Assembly: GCF_051859345.1 (NCBI RefSeq)
Contig: NZ_JBHYFV010000019.1
Coordinates: 10,202 to 74,201, forward strand
From: Marivita sp051859345
GTDB taxonomy: Bacteria > Pseudomonadota > Alphaproteobacteria > Rhodobacterales > Rhodobacteraceae
Direction: 5' to 3'
DNA: 64,000 nucleotides
Shown here: positions 44,937 through 54,151 of the stretch, one piece after another
How the letters are laid out: every line of letters starts with the position of its first letter
How positions within the stretch are numbered: the stretch's first letter is position 1
Made by a program: the position numbers and the translations under genes
Notes under the pieces: model-generated
The model's database searches: none
What the model saw: only the letters and a program-made list of their open reading frames with translations
Told to the model about the DNA's origin: nothing

Positions 44937-46385
44937 TCATTCTGCCGCAAGCGCGACATTGCGACGGCTCTCGGACGCCGCCAAGGGAAACACCTTGGCC
45001 GGGTTCAACAACCATGCGGGGTCGAACACGTCCTTCACCGCCATCTGCGCCTCAAGGTCCGCAGGTGCGAACTGGTCCACCATCAGATCGCGCTTCTCGA
45101 TGCCGACACCATGTTCCCCGGTCAGACATCCGCCCACCTCGACACAGAGCCGCAGGATGTCCGCGCCGAACGCTTCGCACAGCTCCAGATCGCCTTCCTT
45201 GTTCGCATCGAACAGGATCAGTGGGTGCATGTTGCCGTCACCGGCATGAAACACGTTGGCCACGTCCAACCCGTATTCCTTGGACATCTCGCCGATCCGG
45301 CGCAGCACATAAGGCAGTTCCGACACAGGAATCGTTCCGTCCAGACACATGTAATCGTTGATCTGCCCCATCGCGCCAAAGGCCGATTTGCGGCCCAGCC
45401 AGATACGCCCGGCCTCATCCGCATCCTTCGCCTCCCGCAGCTCCACCGGGTTGTGCCGCCGCGCGATCTCCAGAATCAACGCCAACTGTTCGTCGATCTC
45501 GGCCGGGCTGCCCTCGACCTCGACAATCAACAGCGCCTCGCACATCGGGTAGCCTGCCTTGGCAAAGGCTTCGGTCGCTTCGATACAGGGGCGGTCCATG
45601 AATTCGATGGCCACGGGCAGTACACCGGCCTTGATGATGTCGGCCACGCAGGCACCCGCGACCTCGTTGGCATCGAATCCCATCAACACCGGGCGGGCGC
45701 CTTCGGGCTTGGGCAGGATGCGCAGTGTGGCTTCGGTCACGACGCCCAACTGCCCTTCAGATCCGCAGATCAGGCCCAAGAGGTCATATCCTCCGGAATC
45801 CAGATGCTTTCCCCCGATCTCCAGCACGGTGCCATCCATCTTCACCAAGGTGACACCCATCAGGTTGTTCGTTGTCACCCCGTACTTGAGACAATGCGCG
45901 CCCCCTGAATTCATCGCGATATTGCCCGCGATGGCGCAGGCCAACTGGCTGGAGGGGTCGGGCGCATAAAAGAACCCGTCCGCTTCGACAGCACCCGTGA
46001 CGCTCAGATTGGTGCGCCCGGTCTGCACGCGGATAAACCGGTTGTCGTAGTCGGTCTCGATCACGTCGTTCATTCGCGCCACGCCCAGCAAAACGCAATC
46101 TGCGGTGGGCAATGCGCCCCCGGCAAGGGATGTGCCCGATCCGCGCGGAACCACCGGCACACCCATCTCGTGACAGACCTTCAGCACTGCCGACACCTCT
46201 TCGGTCGACGAGGGCAGGACAACCGCAAGCGGCGGACACTTGTAGGCGGTCAGCGCATCACATTCATACGCGCGGGTTTCCATCTCGTCAGAGATCACGG
46301 CATCCTGTGGCAACACTGCGCGCAGACGCGAAACGATCTGCGCCTTCAGCGACAGGACTCTGGAATCGGGTTGGGGCATCTGCAT
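44937..46385 (-). CDS. glcD: Glycolate oxidase subunit GlcD (FAD-linked)
   Basis: 482 residues from the ATG at 46385 with AAGGAAA upstream. PCMH FAD domain: VVPRGSGTSLAGGALP and AGNIAMNSGGAHCLKYG; the C-terminal FAD-oxidase domain includes HAGDGNMHPLILFD and GEHGVGIEK. GlcD oxidises glycolate to glyoxylate; D-lactate-type relatives exist, but glcE and glcF follow. First gene of the operon, divergent from the HemJ-like gene. Confidence 0.94.
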   Translation of the reverse strand: MQMPQPDSRVLSLKAQIVSRLRAVLPQDAVISDEMETRAYECDALTAYKCPPLAVVLPSSTEEVSAVLKVCHEMGVPVVPRGSGTSLAGGALPTADCVLLGVARMNDVIETDYDNRFIRVQTGRTNLSVTGAVEADGFFYAPDPSSQLACAIAGNIAMNSGGAHCLKYGVTTNNLMGVTLVKMDGTVLEIGGKHLDSGGYDLLGLICGSEGQLGVVTEATLRILPKPEGARPVLMGFDANEVAGACVADIIKAGVLPVAIEFMDRPCIEATEAFAKAGYPMCEALLIVEVEGSPAEIDEQLALILEIARRHNPVELREAKDADEAGRIWLGRKSAFGAMGQINDYMCLDGTIPVSELPYVLRRIGEMSKEYGLDVANVFHAGDGNMHPLILFDANKEGDLELCEAFGADILRLCVEVGGCLTGEHGVGIEKRDLMVDQFAPADLEAQMAVKDVFDPAWLLNPAKVFPLAASESRRNVALAAE

Positions 46386-46506
46386 GGCGTTTCCTTTAAA
46401 TTGGTAAGAAGATATAACCAATCCTGCAGGATAAGCCAGAGAAATTTCGCAGCGCGCGGCATCTGGGCCTCTTGCCTTTGCGCAAAAGCACCGTCACCAA
46501 GCGTTT

Positions 46507-46917
46507 ATGGACTGGGTCAAGATCATTCATCTGTTGTGCGTCATGGGGTGGATGACCTCGATTTTCGCGGTGCCGCGTGCGCTCATCTACTGGAAGCGTG
46601 AACATGACCGCATCGGCGAATTCGGCCCTTTGGGGGATCTCACGATCCGTCTCTACCGGTTTTCTGCGGGGTTGGGCGTGATCGCCTTGATCACCGGCCT
46701 CTGGCTCGGGTCGATCTGGCAGTTCCCGACATGGGTCTGGGTCAAGCTGTCGCTCGTAGTGCTGCTGACGCTGCATTACATGTGGACCGGTCGGCTGGTG
46801 CTGCGTGCGAAACGCGGCGTGTTCACCGAATCCGACCGCTATCTGCGCATCTTCAACGAAATAAGCGTGTTCGGCGTCATCGCGATCCTTTGGGTTGTCG
46901 TCGTCAAGCCGTTCTGA
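46507..46917 (+). CDS. HemJ/CopD-like four-span membrane protein
   Basis: 136 residues with four hydrophobic segments. MDWVKIIHLLCVMGWMTSIF with a following RALIYW resembles the start of HemJ (UPF0093), which has a conserved His in the first segment and oxidises protoporphyrinogen IX. It could be a HemJ paralogue or a related CopD-type protein. It is followed after three bases by a DUF599 protein. Confidence 0.7.
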   Translation: MDWVKIIHLLCVMGWMTSIFAVPRALIYWKREHDRIGEFGPLGDLTIRLYRFSAGLGVIALITGLWLGSIWQFPTWVWVKLSLVVLLTLHYMWTGRLVLRAKRGVFTESDRYLRIFNEISVFGVIAILWVVVVKPF

Positions 46918-46920
46918 CCG

Positions 46921-47631
46921 ATGGACTGGTTCGACCGCCTCTACCTGTTCACACTCCTCGACGCGATTGGCCTGGGCCTGCTGATCCTGAGTTGGATTGG
47001 CAGCACGTTCATCATCGAAAACGCTCCCAAATCGCGTCCCTCCACGTCGCAGATCATGGCCGAGTATCGCCGCGACTGGATGCGCCAGTTTGTTCAGCGC
47101 GATCCGCGTATCTTCGACAGCCAGATCATCTCGAGCCTGCGGCAGGGCACGGCGTTTTTCGCCTCGGCGACGATGATTGCCATCGGCGGTGGCTTTGCGC
47201 TTTTGGGCAATGCCGAGCGACTGCGCGGCGTGGCGCAGGATTTGACGCTGGAAAGTGATCCGATCTTCCTGCTCGAGGTCAAGTTGCTGGTGTTGGTGTT
47301 GTTCGCTGCGAACGCCTTTCTCAAGTTCGTCTGGTCGCACCGGTTGTTCGGGTATTGCTCGGTTATCATGGCAGCGGTGCCGAACGATCCCGAGGACCCC
47401 AAGGCGTTGCCGATCGCGCTTCAGGCGGGTGAGCTGAACATCACCGCCGCGCGCGGCTACAATCGCGGCTTGCGGTTGATCTATTTCGGCATCGCGTCTT
47501 CGGCGTGGCTCCTCGGGGCCGGACCGTTGATCCTGGCAACGCTTGTGACCCTGCTGGTGATCCTGCGCCGGGAATTTGCGTCCCAATCGCGGCACGTTCT
47601 TCTGAACGGCGCGCCGGACGCGAAAATGTGA
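46921..47631 (+). CDS. DUF599 family membrane protein
   Basis: 236 residues with four to five hydrophobic segments. RRDWMRQFVQRDPRIFDSQI, LRQGTAFFASATMIAIGG and FLKFVWSHRLFGYCSVIMAA are typical of DUF599. Its function is not known. It probably shares a message with the HemJ-like gene. Confidence 0.85.
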   Translation: MDWFDRLYLFTLLDAIGLGLLILSWIGSTFIIENAPKSRPSTSQIMAEYRRDWMRQFVQRDPRIFDSQIISSLRQGTAFFASATMIAIGGGFALLGNAERLRGVAQDLTLESDPIFLLEVKLLVLVLFAANAFLKFVWSHRLFGYCSVIMAAVPNDPEDPKALPIALQAGELNITAARGYNRGLRLIYFGIASSAWLLGAGPLILATLVTLLVILRREFASQSRHVLLNGAPDAKM

Positions 47632-47666
47632 CTTTTGGTCATCGTGGCGTCTGATAGGCTGGTGCC

Positions 47667-47999
47667 ATGCTGACCCGTGTCTTGATCTGCCTCACCTGTT
47701 TCGCACCGCCCGTTCTGGCGGATCCGCCCGATGTTGTCGGTATCGACGTTTCAGGAAGCCAGGTCTCCGTCACGCTGGCGCATCCTGATACGGGATGGGA
47801 CCACTATGCCGATGGCTGGCGGATCGAGACCGAGGATGGCACCGTCATCGGCGCACGGGAGCTTTTGCATCCACACGAAACCGAACAGCCCTTCACGCGC
47901 AGCCTGAGTGTCGGTGACTTGCCCGAAGGCCCGCTTTTCATCCGGGCGAAATGTTCGGTGGATGGCTGGTCCGACACGCGAGTGTCTTTTGGGCGGTGA
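47667..47999 (+). CDS. Small exported protein of unknown function
   Basis: 110 residues with a signal peptide (about 1-18, cleavage after VLA). The mature part looks like one beta-sandwich domain (VVGIDVSGSQVSVTLAHPD, WDHYADGWRIET). I recognise no family. It is probably periplasmic. Confidence 0.7.
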   Translation: MLTRVLICLTCFAPPVLADPPDVVGIDVSGSQVSVTLAHPDTGWDHYADGWRIETEDGTVIGARELLHPHETEQPFTRSLSVGDLPEGPLFIRAKCSVDGWSDTRVSFGR

Positions 48000-48072
48000 G
48001 GACCGTCTGAAAAGGTAAGCAGGTCTGACCTGTTGTTTCGCGCGCGAAACAAATGGGCCGGTTCGGACGTAT

Positions 48073-48993
48073 TTAATTTTCGTCAACCACGTCAGCGTGC
48101 AAGTGCCGTTCACCGCGCGCTTCGGCCAAAGCGATCTGTTTCTGCCGTTCCCGGAACCGTGCCTTGTCGTCGTCCGAGGTTTCCCCGACACACAGGTGAC
48201 AGGACACGCCATGTTCGTACTCAGGCTTGTCGCGGTCCTCTGGCAGGATAGGGCGGCGGCAGGCGTGGCACAGAAGATGCGGCCCTTCGGTCAGCCCGTG
48301 ACCCACCGATACGCGACCGTCGAACACAAAGCAGTCTCCCTGCCATGTGCTTTGGTCCTGCGGCACCTCTTCAAGGTACTTCAGGATGCCGCCCTTGAGG
48401 TGATACACCTCTTCGACCCCCTGGCTGATCAGGTAGTTCGTGGACTTTTCGCAGCGAATGCCCCCGGTGCAGAACATCGCGATCCGCTTGTTGTGAAAGC
48501 GGTCCTTGTTCTGTTCCCACCATTCGGGGAATTCGCGAAAGCTGTCGGTCTTGGGATCAACTGCGCCCTCAAACGTACCGATGGCGACCTCGTAATCATT
48601 GCGGGTATCAATCACTGCCACATCGGGGCTTTGGATCAATTCGTTCCAGTCGGACGGCTGAACGTAATGGCCGACCTTGGCGCCGGGGTCGACGTCCGGA
48701 ACACCCATCGTGACGATCTCTTTCTTGAGCCGCACCTTCATGCGGGGGAACGGGCGCTCTTGCGCGGTGGAGAGCTTCCATTCCAGAGCGGCGCAACCGG
48801 GCAGGGCGCGCAGATGGGTTAACAAATGGTCAATGCCAGCCTTGGGGCCAGCCACCGTGCCGTTGATGCCTTCACGCGCCAAAAGAAGCGTGCCTGTGAT
48901 CGCGTTGTCACGGCAGACATCAAGCAGCGGATCCCGCAAGGCAGCGGGATCGTCGAAGCGGGTGAAGTGATAAAGTGCGCAAACCGTAAACAT
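48073..48993 (-). CDS. trhO: tRNA uridine-34 hydroxylase TrhO (rhodanese domain)
   Basis: 306 residues from the ATG at 48993; longer frames are not supported. N-terminal acylphosphatase-like domain (ITGTLLLAREGINGTVAG), rhodanese domain with active-site loop CTGGIRC (Cys 175 and 181), and a C-terminal cysteine-rich part (LCHACRRP, SCHLC). TrhO puts the hydroxyl on U34 of tRNAs that carry (c)mo5U-type bases. It is divergent from pncA. Confidence 0.92.
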   Translation of the reverse strand: MFTVCALYHFTRFDDPAALRDPLLDVCRDNAITGTLLLAREGINGTVAGPKAGIDHLLTHLRALPGCAALEWKLSTAQERPFPRMKVRLKKEIVTMGVPDVDPGAKVGHYVQPSDWNELIQSPDVAVIDTRNDYEVAIGTFEGAVDPKTDSFREFPEWWEQNKDRFHNKRIAMFCTGGIRCEKSTNYLISQGVEEVYHLKGGILKYLEEVPQDQSTWQGDCFVFDGRVSVGHGLTEGPHLLCHACRRPILPEDRDKPEYEHGVSCHLCVGETSDDDKARFRERQKQIALAEARGERHLHADVVDEN

Positions 48994-49105
48994 GGGCGCG
49001 GAATTACGCCCGGTTGCGCGCCCATGCAAGGTTCCTGAATGCCGCAACCCTTGACCCTTGGGGGCAGGCTTCTTACCCAAGACATATCCAACAGGAGGCT
49101 GCCCC

Positions 49106-49699
49106 ATGTCCGCGCTGATCGTCATTGACGTGCAAAACGATTTCTGCCCCGGAGGTGCGCTCGCCGTGCCCGAAGGCGACGTGATCGTACCGGGGATCAA
49201 CGCGCTGATGGCCGACGCCGAGGCGGTTGTGCTGACGCAGGACTGGCACCCTGCGGGACATTCGAGCTTTGCGTCGGAGCACGAGGGACACGATCCCTAC
49301 AGCATGATCGACATGCCCTATGGGCCACAGGTCTTGTGGCCCGATCATTGCGTGATCGGATCGGACGGTGCTGCCTTTCACACCGACCTGAACACCGATC
49401 GCGCGGAGATGGTGATCCGCAAGGGGTTTCGCCGCGCCATCGACAGCTATTCGGCGTTCTTCGAGAATGACCATGAAACGCCGACTGGGCTTGAGGGGTA
49501 TCTGCGCGCGCGGGGGATCACCAAGCTGACGATGGTGGGCCTTGCCACGGATTTCTGTGTCGCATTTTCCGCCATCGACGCGGCAAAACTGGGCTTTGAC
49601 GTGACCGTGCGGCTTGACCTGTGCCGCGCGATTGATCTGAACGGATCGCTTGCGACCGCGAAACAGAACATGGTGCAGGCCGGTGTGACGCTGGCATGA
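49106..49699 (+). CDS. pncA: Nicotinamidase
   Basis: 197 residues, start with AGGAGG upstream. Catalytic residues Asp 8 (VIDVQNDF), Lys 106 (VIRKGF) and Cys 151 (ATDFCVAF), and metal ligands in TQDWHPAGH. It hydrolyses nicotinamide to nicotinate, the first step of NAD salvage; pncB lies 1.3 kb downstream. The stop overlaps the next gene as ATGA. Confidence 0.94.
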   Translation: MSALIVIDVQNDFCPGGALAVPEGDVIVPGINALMADAEAVVLTQDWHPAGHSSFASEHEGHDPYSMIDMPYGPQVLWPDHCVIGSDGAAFHTDLNTDRAEMVIRKGFRRAIDSYSAFFENDHETPTGLEGYLRARGITKLTMVGLATDFCVAFSAIDAAKLGFDVTVRLDLCRAIDLNGSLATAKQNMVQAGVTLA

Positions 49700-50400
49700 G
49701 CAAAGTCATGACGCTTGCCGACCGACTGCAAAAAGCGCGGGTCGCCAGCACCCCCGAGGTCAGCGATCGTGCCAAGCGTGGGCTTGCGGCGTATGTCGGT
49801 GCGCAGGCACAGGGGATGCAGGCCATCGCGGATCTGGCGGATGGGACTGCGGCGACCGCAATTGGCCAGCTTGGATTATCCGCGATGTCGCCCACCGGGC
49901 TGGACTGTGCGTCGGGTTGTGCGTTTTGCTGCATCCTGTCGGGTGACGATGGCGGCACGATCACGGAATCCGAGGCGGTTGCCCTGCACAGCACACTTGC
50001 GCCTTTGGTCGGGCAACGCGATGGGCGCGCGTGGCATCCCAAGGCGTGCCCGTCGCTTGATCCCGAAACGCGGACCTGTCGCGCCTACGATGCCCGTCCG
50101 ATGATCTGTCGCGCCTATGTGTCGACAGATGTGACCGCGTGTGAGGCGGTGTCGAACGGGCAGGTGGCACCTGGTCCGGGCACTCTTGGACCCTACCACA
50201 CCTATCTTGCGGCCATCGGTCTGAGCCGTGCTGCGTTGAAGGGCACCAAGCGGGTTGCGACCTATGCCCTGTCGCGGGTTGCGGCTGCGGCGGTTGAGGG
50301 TAAATCGTTGGACGATGCCCTGACAGCAGCGCGCCATAAACCGGCAGAACTGGATGCGGAACTCAAGCGCAGCAAGCGGGATATTTCGCGCGCATCGTAG
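49696..50400 (+). CDS. YkgJ-like cysteine-cluster protein
   Basis: 234 residues with the cluster CASGCAFCC near 71-79 and further cysteines in CRAYDARPMICRAY. These make a zinc or iron-sulfur site as in the YkgJ/CxxCxxCC family. Its role is not known. It is coupled to pncA by an ATGA overlap. Confidence 0.8.
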   Translation: MSKVMTLADRLQKARVASTPEVSDRAKRGLAAYVGAQAQGMQAIADLADGTAATAIGQLGLSAMSPTGLDCASGCAFCCILSGDDGGTITESEAVALHSTLAPLVGQRDGRAWHPKACPSLDPETRTCRAYDARPMICRAYVSTDVTACEAVSNGQVAPGPGTLGPYHTYLAAIGLSRAALKGTKRVATYALSRVAAAAVEGKSLDDALTAARHKPAELDAELKRSKRDISRAS

Positions 50401-50488
50401 CCAGCGTTTCTGAATGCGCACAGTTGCCGATCCGTGTGGCAGCGGGTCTGGTTTCTCTCTTTGTCCATGATGTCAAGTTGCGTAGGCT

Positions 50489-50503
50489 GCAAGAAACTCT
50501 TGC
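50489..50503. promoter_or_regulatory. Inverted repeat upstream of the TerB-domain gene
   Basis: GCAAGA-N3-TCTTGC ends 16 bases before the ATG. It could be an operator or a hairpin near the ribosome-binding site. No further evidence. Confidence 0.3.
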
Positions 50504-50519
50504 TTGAAGGCACTTCGCC

Positions 50520-50975
50520 ATGTTCGAACGTATCCTTGCCCTGTTTGACAAAACGGTTCCGCAAACCCAGTTGCCCCCGGCCGATGCCAAATATGCGCTG
50601 GGGGCGCTGATGGTGCGCACGGCGATGGCCGACAAGGCGTATCTGTTTCAAGAGGTCGAAGAGATCGACCGGGTGTTGGCCCGGATGTACGATCTTGGCC
50701 CGATCGAGGCGGCCAAGATGCGCGCGCAATGCGAAAAGCTTGCGCACGAGTTGCCCAGAACCGAGGATCTGGCCGCCATCCTGACCGAGAATATCGCCGT
50801 TGAAAAACGAGAATTTGTCGTCGCGGCGCTTTGGGATGTGGTCTATGCCGACGGCAATCGCCACGCCAAAGAGAACCTGTTGGTGGGCGAGATTGCGGGC
50901 CTCCTGGGGGTGGACGAGGCCACCTGCGAGCGCATCCGCGATGAGGAAGTGGCGAACTGGGACAAGAATCACTGA
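50520..50975 (+). CDS. TerB-domain protein
   Basis: 151 residues, all-helical. DKAYLFQEVEEIDRVLARMY and VVAALWDVVYADGNRHAKEN, with acidic residues in positions typical of TerB/TerB-like folds, which are linked to metal or stress response. No terZCDE gene is near. It is a single-gene unit between the YkgJ-like gene and pncB. Confidence 0.83.
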   Translation: MFERILALFDKTVPQTQLPPADAKYALGALMVRTAMADKAYLFQEVEEIDRVLARMYDLGPIEAAKMRAQCEKLAHELPRTEDLAAILTENIAVEKREFVVAALWDVVYADGNRHAKENLLVGEIAGLLGVDEATCERIRDEEVANWDKNH

Positions 50976-51035
50976 GGCTGGACATACGCCGCCCGGATTG
51001 GTCTAAGCGACCCGCCTGCGCCTTGGGAGACCACA

Positions 51036-52328
51036 ATGGTTGATATCGCCACCCGTGTCTGGAACCACAAATGGAAGATCGACCCGATTGTGCGGTCGCT
51101 CATCGACACGGATTTCTACAAGCTGCTGATGTGCCAGTCGGTGTTTCGCAACAAGCGCGACACGCAGGTGACGTTCAGCCTGATCAACCGATCCAGCCAT
51201 GTGCCCTTGGCCAAGCTGATCGACGAGGGCGAATTGCGCGAACAGTTGGATCATATCCGGTCTCTGTCCTTGCGGCGCAACGAAAGCACCTGGCTGCGCG
51301 GCAACACGTTTTACGGCAAGCGCCAGATGTTCCGCCCCGATTTCATGGAGTGGTTCGAACAGCTGCGTCTGCCGCCCTATCATCTGGAGCGGGTGGACGA
51401 TCAGTATGAACTGACCTTCGAAGGCGCGTGGCCCGAGGTGATGCTGTGGGAGATCCCGGCATTGGCCGTGTTGATGGAATTGCGCGGTCGGGCGGTGCTG
51501 AACGACATGGGGCGGTTCGAATTGCAGGTGCTTTATGCCCGCGCGATGACCAAGCTGTGGGAGAAGATCGAAAAGCTGCGAGAGGTGCCGGAGTTGCGCA
51601 TCGCGGATTTCGGTACGCGGCGACGGCATTCCTTCCTGTGGCAGGATTGGTGTGTGCAGGCGATGTTCGAAGGGCTGGGCGACAGTTTCGTCGGCACGTC
51701 GAATTGCATGATCGCCAAGAACCGCGACCTTGAGGCGATTGGCACCAATGCGCACGAGTTGCCGATGGTCTATGCCGCGCTGGCCAAGGATGATGCGGCG
51801 CTGGCGAAAGCCCCTTATGACGTGTTGGCGGACTGGCACGAGGAACACGAGGGCAATCTGCGCATGATCCTGCCGGACACCTATGGGACCGAAGGATTTC
51901 TGCGGGATGCGCCCGACTGGCTGGCAGGGTGGACCGGTATGCGGATTGATTCAGGTGATCCCGCGACGGGGGCCGAGACCGCAATCCGTTGGTGGAAAGA
52001 GCGGGGGGAAGACCCGACGAAAAAGCTGGTGATCTTTTCGGACGGGTTGGACGTGGACAAGATACTGGAACTGCAACGCCAGTTTGCCGGACGTGTGCGG
52101 GTGTCCTTTGGTTGGGGCACGTTGCTGACCAATGATTTCCGTGGGCTTACGGCGGATGATCGGCTGGCTCCGTTCAGCCTTGTGTGCAAGGCGGTCGAAG
52201 CCGATGGCCACGCGACGGTCAAGCTGTCGGACAATCCCAACAAGGCGATGGGGCCGAAGGATCAGATCGAACGATACAAGCGGGTGTTTGGCGTTGGAGA
52301 TCAGCAACGGCTTGAGGTTGTGGTCTGA
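51036..52328 (+). CDS. pncB: Nicotinate phosphoribosyltransferase
   Basis: 430 residues, full length for PncB. LIDTDFYKLLMCQSVF at the start, FGTRRRHSFLWQ with the catalytic-region residues, GTSNCMIAK, RIDSGDP and FSDGLDVDKI are typical. It makes nicotinate mononucleotide from nicotinate and PRPP with ATP. With pncA it completes the entry of nicotinamide into NAD synthesis. Confidence 0.93.
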   Translation: MVDIATRVWNHKWKIDPIVRSLIDTDFYKLLMCQSVFRNKRDTQVTFSLINRSSHVPLAKLIDEGELREQLDHIRSLSLRRNESTWLRGNTFYGKRQMFRPDFMEWFEQLRLPPYHLERVDDQYELTFEGAWPEVMLWEIPALAVLMELRGRAVLNDMGRFELQVLYARAMTKLWEKIEKLREVPELRIADFGTRRRHSFLWQDWCVQAMFEGLGDSFVGTSNCMIAKNRDLEAIGTNAHELPMVYAALAKDDAALAKAPYDVLADWHEEHEGNLRMILPDTYGTEGFLRDAPDWLAGWTGMRIDSGDPATGAETAIRWWKERGEDPTKKLVIFSDGLDVDKILELQRQFAGRVRVSFGWGTLLTNDFRGLTADDRLAPFSLVCKAVEADGHATVKLSDNPNKAMGPKDQIERYKRVFGVGDQQRLEVVV

Positions 52329-52402
52329 GATCAACCTTGATTGGCGACTCCTTTCCGAGGCTTTGAGCCGATTCAAACCTGTCGCACACGGGCCGGTGAA
52401 TG

Positions 52403-52517
52403 GGACGGACAGAAACCCCTGCTGGCGTGGCGACGCTGACCAGCACCTCTTGGACTCCGTCCGCTGCACGGGATACAAACACTTCAAAGGCTTGCCAGAC
52501 GGTGCCGTTGGGTTTGA
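52403..52517 (+). promoter_or_regulatory. Structured leader candidate upstream of homospermidine synthase gene
   Basis: The 246-base gap before hss can fold. GGACGG (52403-52408) pairs with CCGTCC (52457-52462) and encloses TGCTGG/CCAGCA (52420-52425 with 52440-52445) with an inner CGT/ACG. Further on TTCAAA pairs with TTTGAA (up to 52517). This nested arrangement looks like a regulatory RNA rather than a random gap. I cannot name it; a polyamine-linked leader is a guess from the downstream gene. Confidence 0.4.
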
Positions 52518-52574
52518 ACGCGGGGACTCTCCATGGGTCGCGCTGGCCCGGACAGAACACGACGAGGAGGTGTC

Positions 52575-53996
52575 ATGACGCAGAACCATCCAGTTTACGG
52601 TCGCATCGATGGACCGATTGTGATGATCGGGTTCGGATCAATCGGGAAAGGGACGTGGCCCCTGATCGAGCGGCATTTCGAATATGATGCGGACAGGTTC
52701 ACCGTGATCGAACCGGATGCCCGGCAAGCGAATTTCCTGCGGCAACACAAGATCAACCATCTGCAAGTGGCTCTGACTCCCGAAAACTACCGCGAGGTGC
52801 TGGGCGAGATCTTCAGCGAAGGGAAAGGATTTTGCGTCAACCTGTCGGTCGACTCGTCTTCGCTGGATCTGATGAAGTTCTGCCGCGACATCGGCGTGCT
52901 TTATATTGACACGGTGGTGGAGCCCTGGGCAGGGTATTATTTCGACACGACCGACAACGCGGAACGGACAAATTACGCGCTCCGTCAGAAGGTTCGGGAC
53001 GAGAAGGCCGCAAATCCCGGTGGGACCACGGCGGTCAGCTGTTGTGGTGCCAATCCGGGAATGGTGTCGTGGTTCGTGAAAGACGCGCTGCTGACGCTGG
53101 CGTGCGATACCGGGCGTGACGTGGCTGCGCCACAGGATCGCGCGGGTTGGGCAGGTTTGATGCAGTCGCTGGGCGTGAAAGGTGTACATATCGCCGAACG
53201 CGACACCCAGGCGCGCCGAACGCCGCGGCCCAGAAACGTGTTTGTGAACACATGGTCGGTTGAGGGGTTCATCGCGGAAGGATTCCAACCGGCAGAGCTT
53301 GGCTGGGGAACGCATGAGACGTGGTTTCCCGAGAACGCGCACTCCTACGACAAAGGCTGTCAGGCCGCGATCTGGCTGGAGCGTCCCGGTGCAATCACGC
53401 GGGTCCATACATGGTGCCCGACGCCGGGGCCGCAGTTCGGATTTCTGGTGACGCACAACGAGGCGATTTCGATTGCGGATTACTACACGGTCGGGGAGGT
53501 GGGCACCCCGGAGTACCGACCGACCTGTCACTACGCCTATCATCCGAGCGATGACGCGGTGCTGTCGCTGCACGAGATGTTCGGATCGGGTCGTCAGCAG
53601 CAGGTGCATCACATCCTGACCGAGGACGAGATCGTCGAAGGTATAGATGAACTGGGTGTGCTGCTTTACGGGCACGAGAAGAACGCGCTTTGGTACGGTT
53701 CGCGTCTGTCGAACGAGGAAACGCGCGATCTGGCTCCTTATCAGAACGCGACCGGCTTGCAGGTGACAAGCGCGGTGCTGGCCGGGATGGTCTGGGCGCT
53801 GGAAAATCCGGAAGCCGGGATCGTGGAGACCGATGAGATGGATCACGCGCGTTGCCTTGAGGTGCAGCGACCCTATCTGGGACCGGTAGAGGCGCATTAC
53901 ACGGATTGGACCCCGCTCCAGGACCGTTGGGAGCATTTTCCCGAGGATATCGACGAGAGTGATCCCTGGCAGTTTCGCAATGTGCTGGCGAGTTGA
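52575..53996 (+). CDS. hss: Homospermidine synthase
   Basis: 473 residues from the ATG with GAGGAGG upstream. Rossmann start IVMIGFGSIGKGTWPLIERH; then VNLSVDSSSLDLMKFC, DTVVEPWAGYY and SCCGANPGMVSWFVKDAL, all typical of bacterial HSS. It makes sym-homospermidine from putrescine using NAD as a cofactor that is regenerated. Confidence 0.94.
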   Translation: MTQNHPVYGRIDGPIVMIGFGSIGKGTWPLIERHFEYDADRFTVIEPDARQANFLRQHKINHLQVALTPENYREVLGEIFSEGKGFCVNLSVDSSSLDLMKFCRDIGVLYIDTVVEPWAGYYFDTTDNAERTNYALRQKVRDEKAANPGGTTAVSCCGANPGMVSWFVKDALLTLACDTGRDVAAPQDRAGWAGLMQSLGVKGVHIAERDTQARRTPRPRNVFVNTWSVEGFIAEGFQPAELGWGTHETWFPENAHSYDKGCQAAIWLERPGAITRVHTWCPTPGPQFGFLVTHNEAISIADYYTVGEVGTPEYRPTCHYAYHPSDDAVLSLHEMFGSGRQQQVHHILTEDEIVEGIDELGVLLYGHEKNALWYGSRLSNEETRDLAPYQNATGLQVTSAVLAGMVWALENPEAGIVETDEMDHARCLEVQRPYLGPVEAHYTDWTPLQDRWEHFPEDIDESDPWQFRNVLAS

Positions 53997-54151
53997 GGGC
54001 AGGGCGGAAACGGGTTCGGGCGTCGTACCCCGAATTCTGTACCAAGCTGGGACCAATCGCCTATAAGGTGCAATTCAGGCTATACATACCACCTTTGCGA
54101 CGATACCTCTGATGGGGGAAAGGGTGTACCCTTAGAAAGTTGGATTGCTAC

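Noticed and set aside
20741..50975. A tellurite-resistance island made of the TelA-like and TerB genes
   Set aside because: The two genes are about 29 kb apart, there is no terZCDE, and the TelA resemblance is weak.
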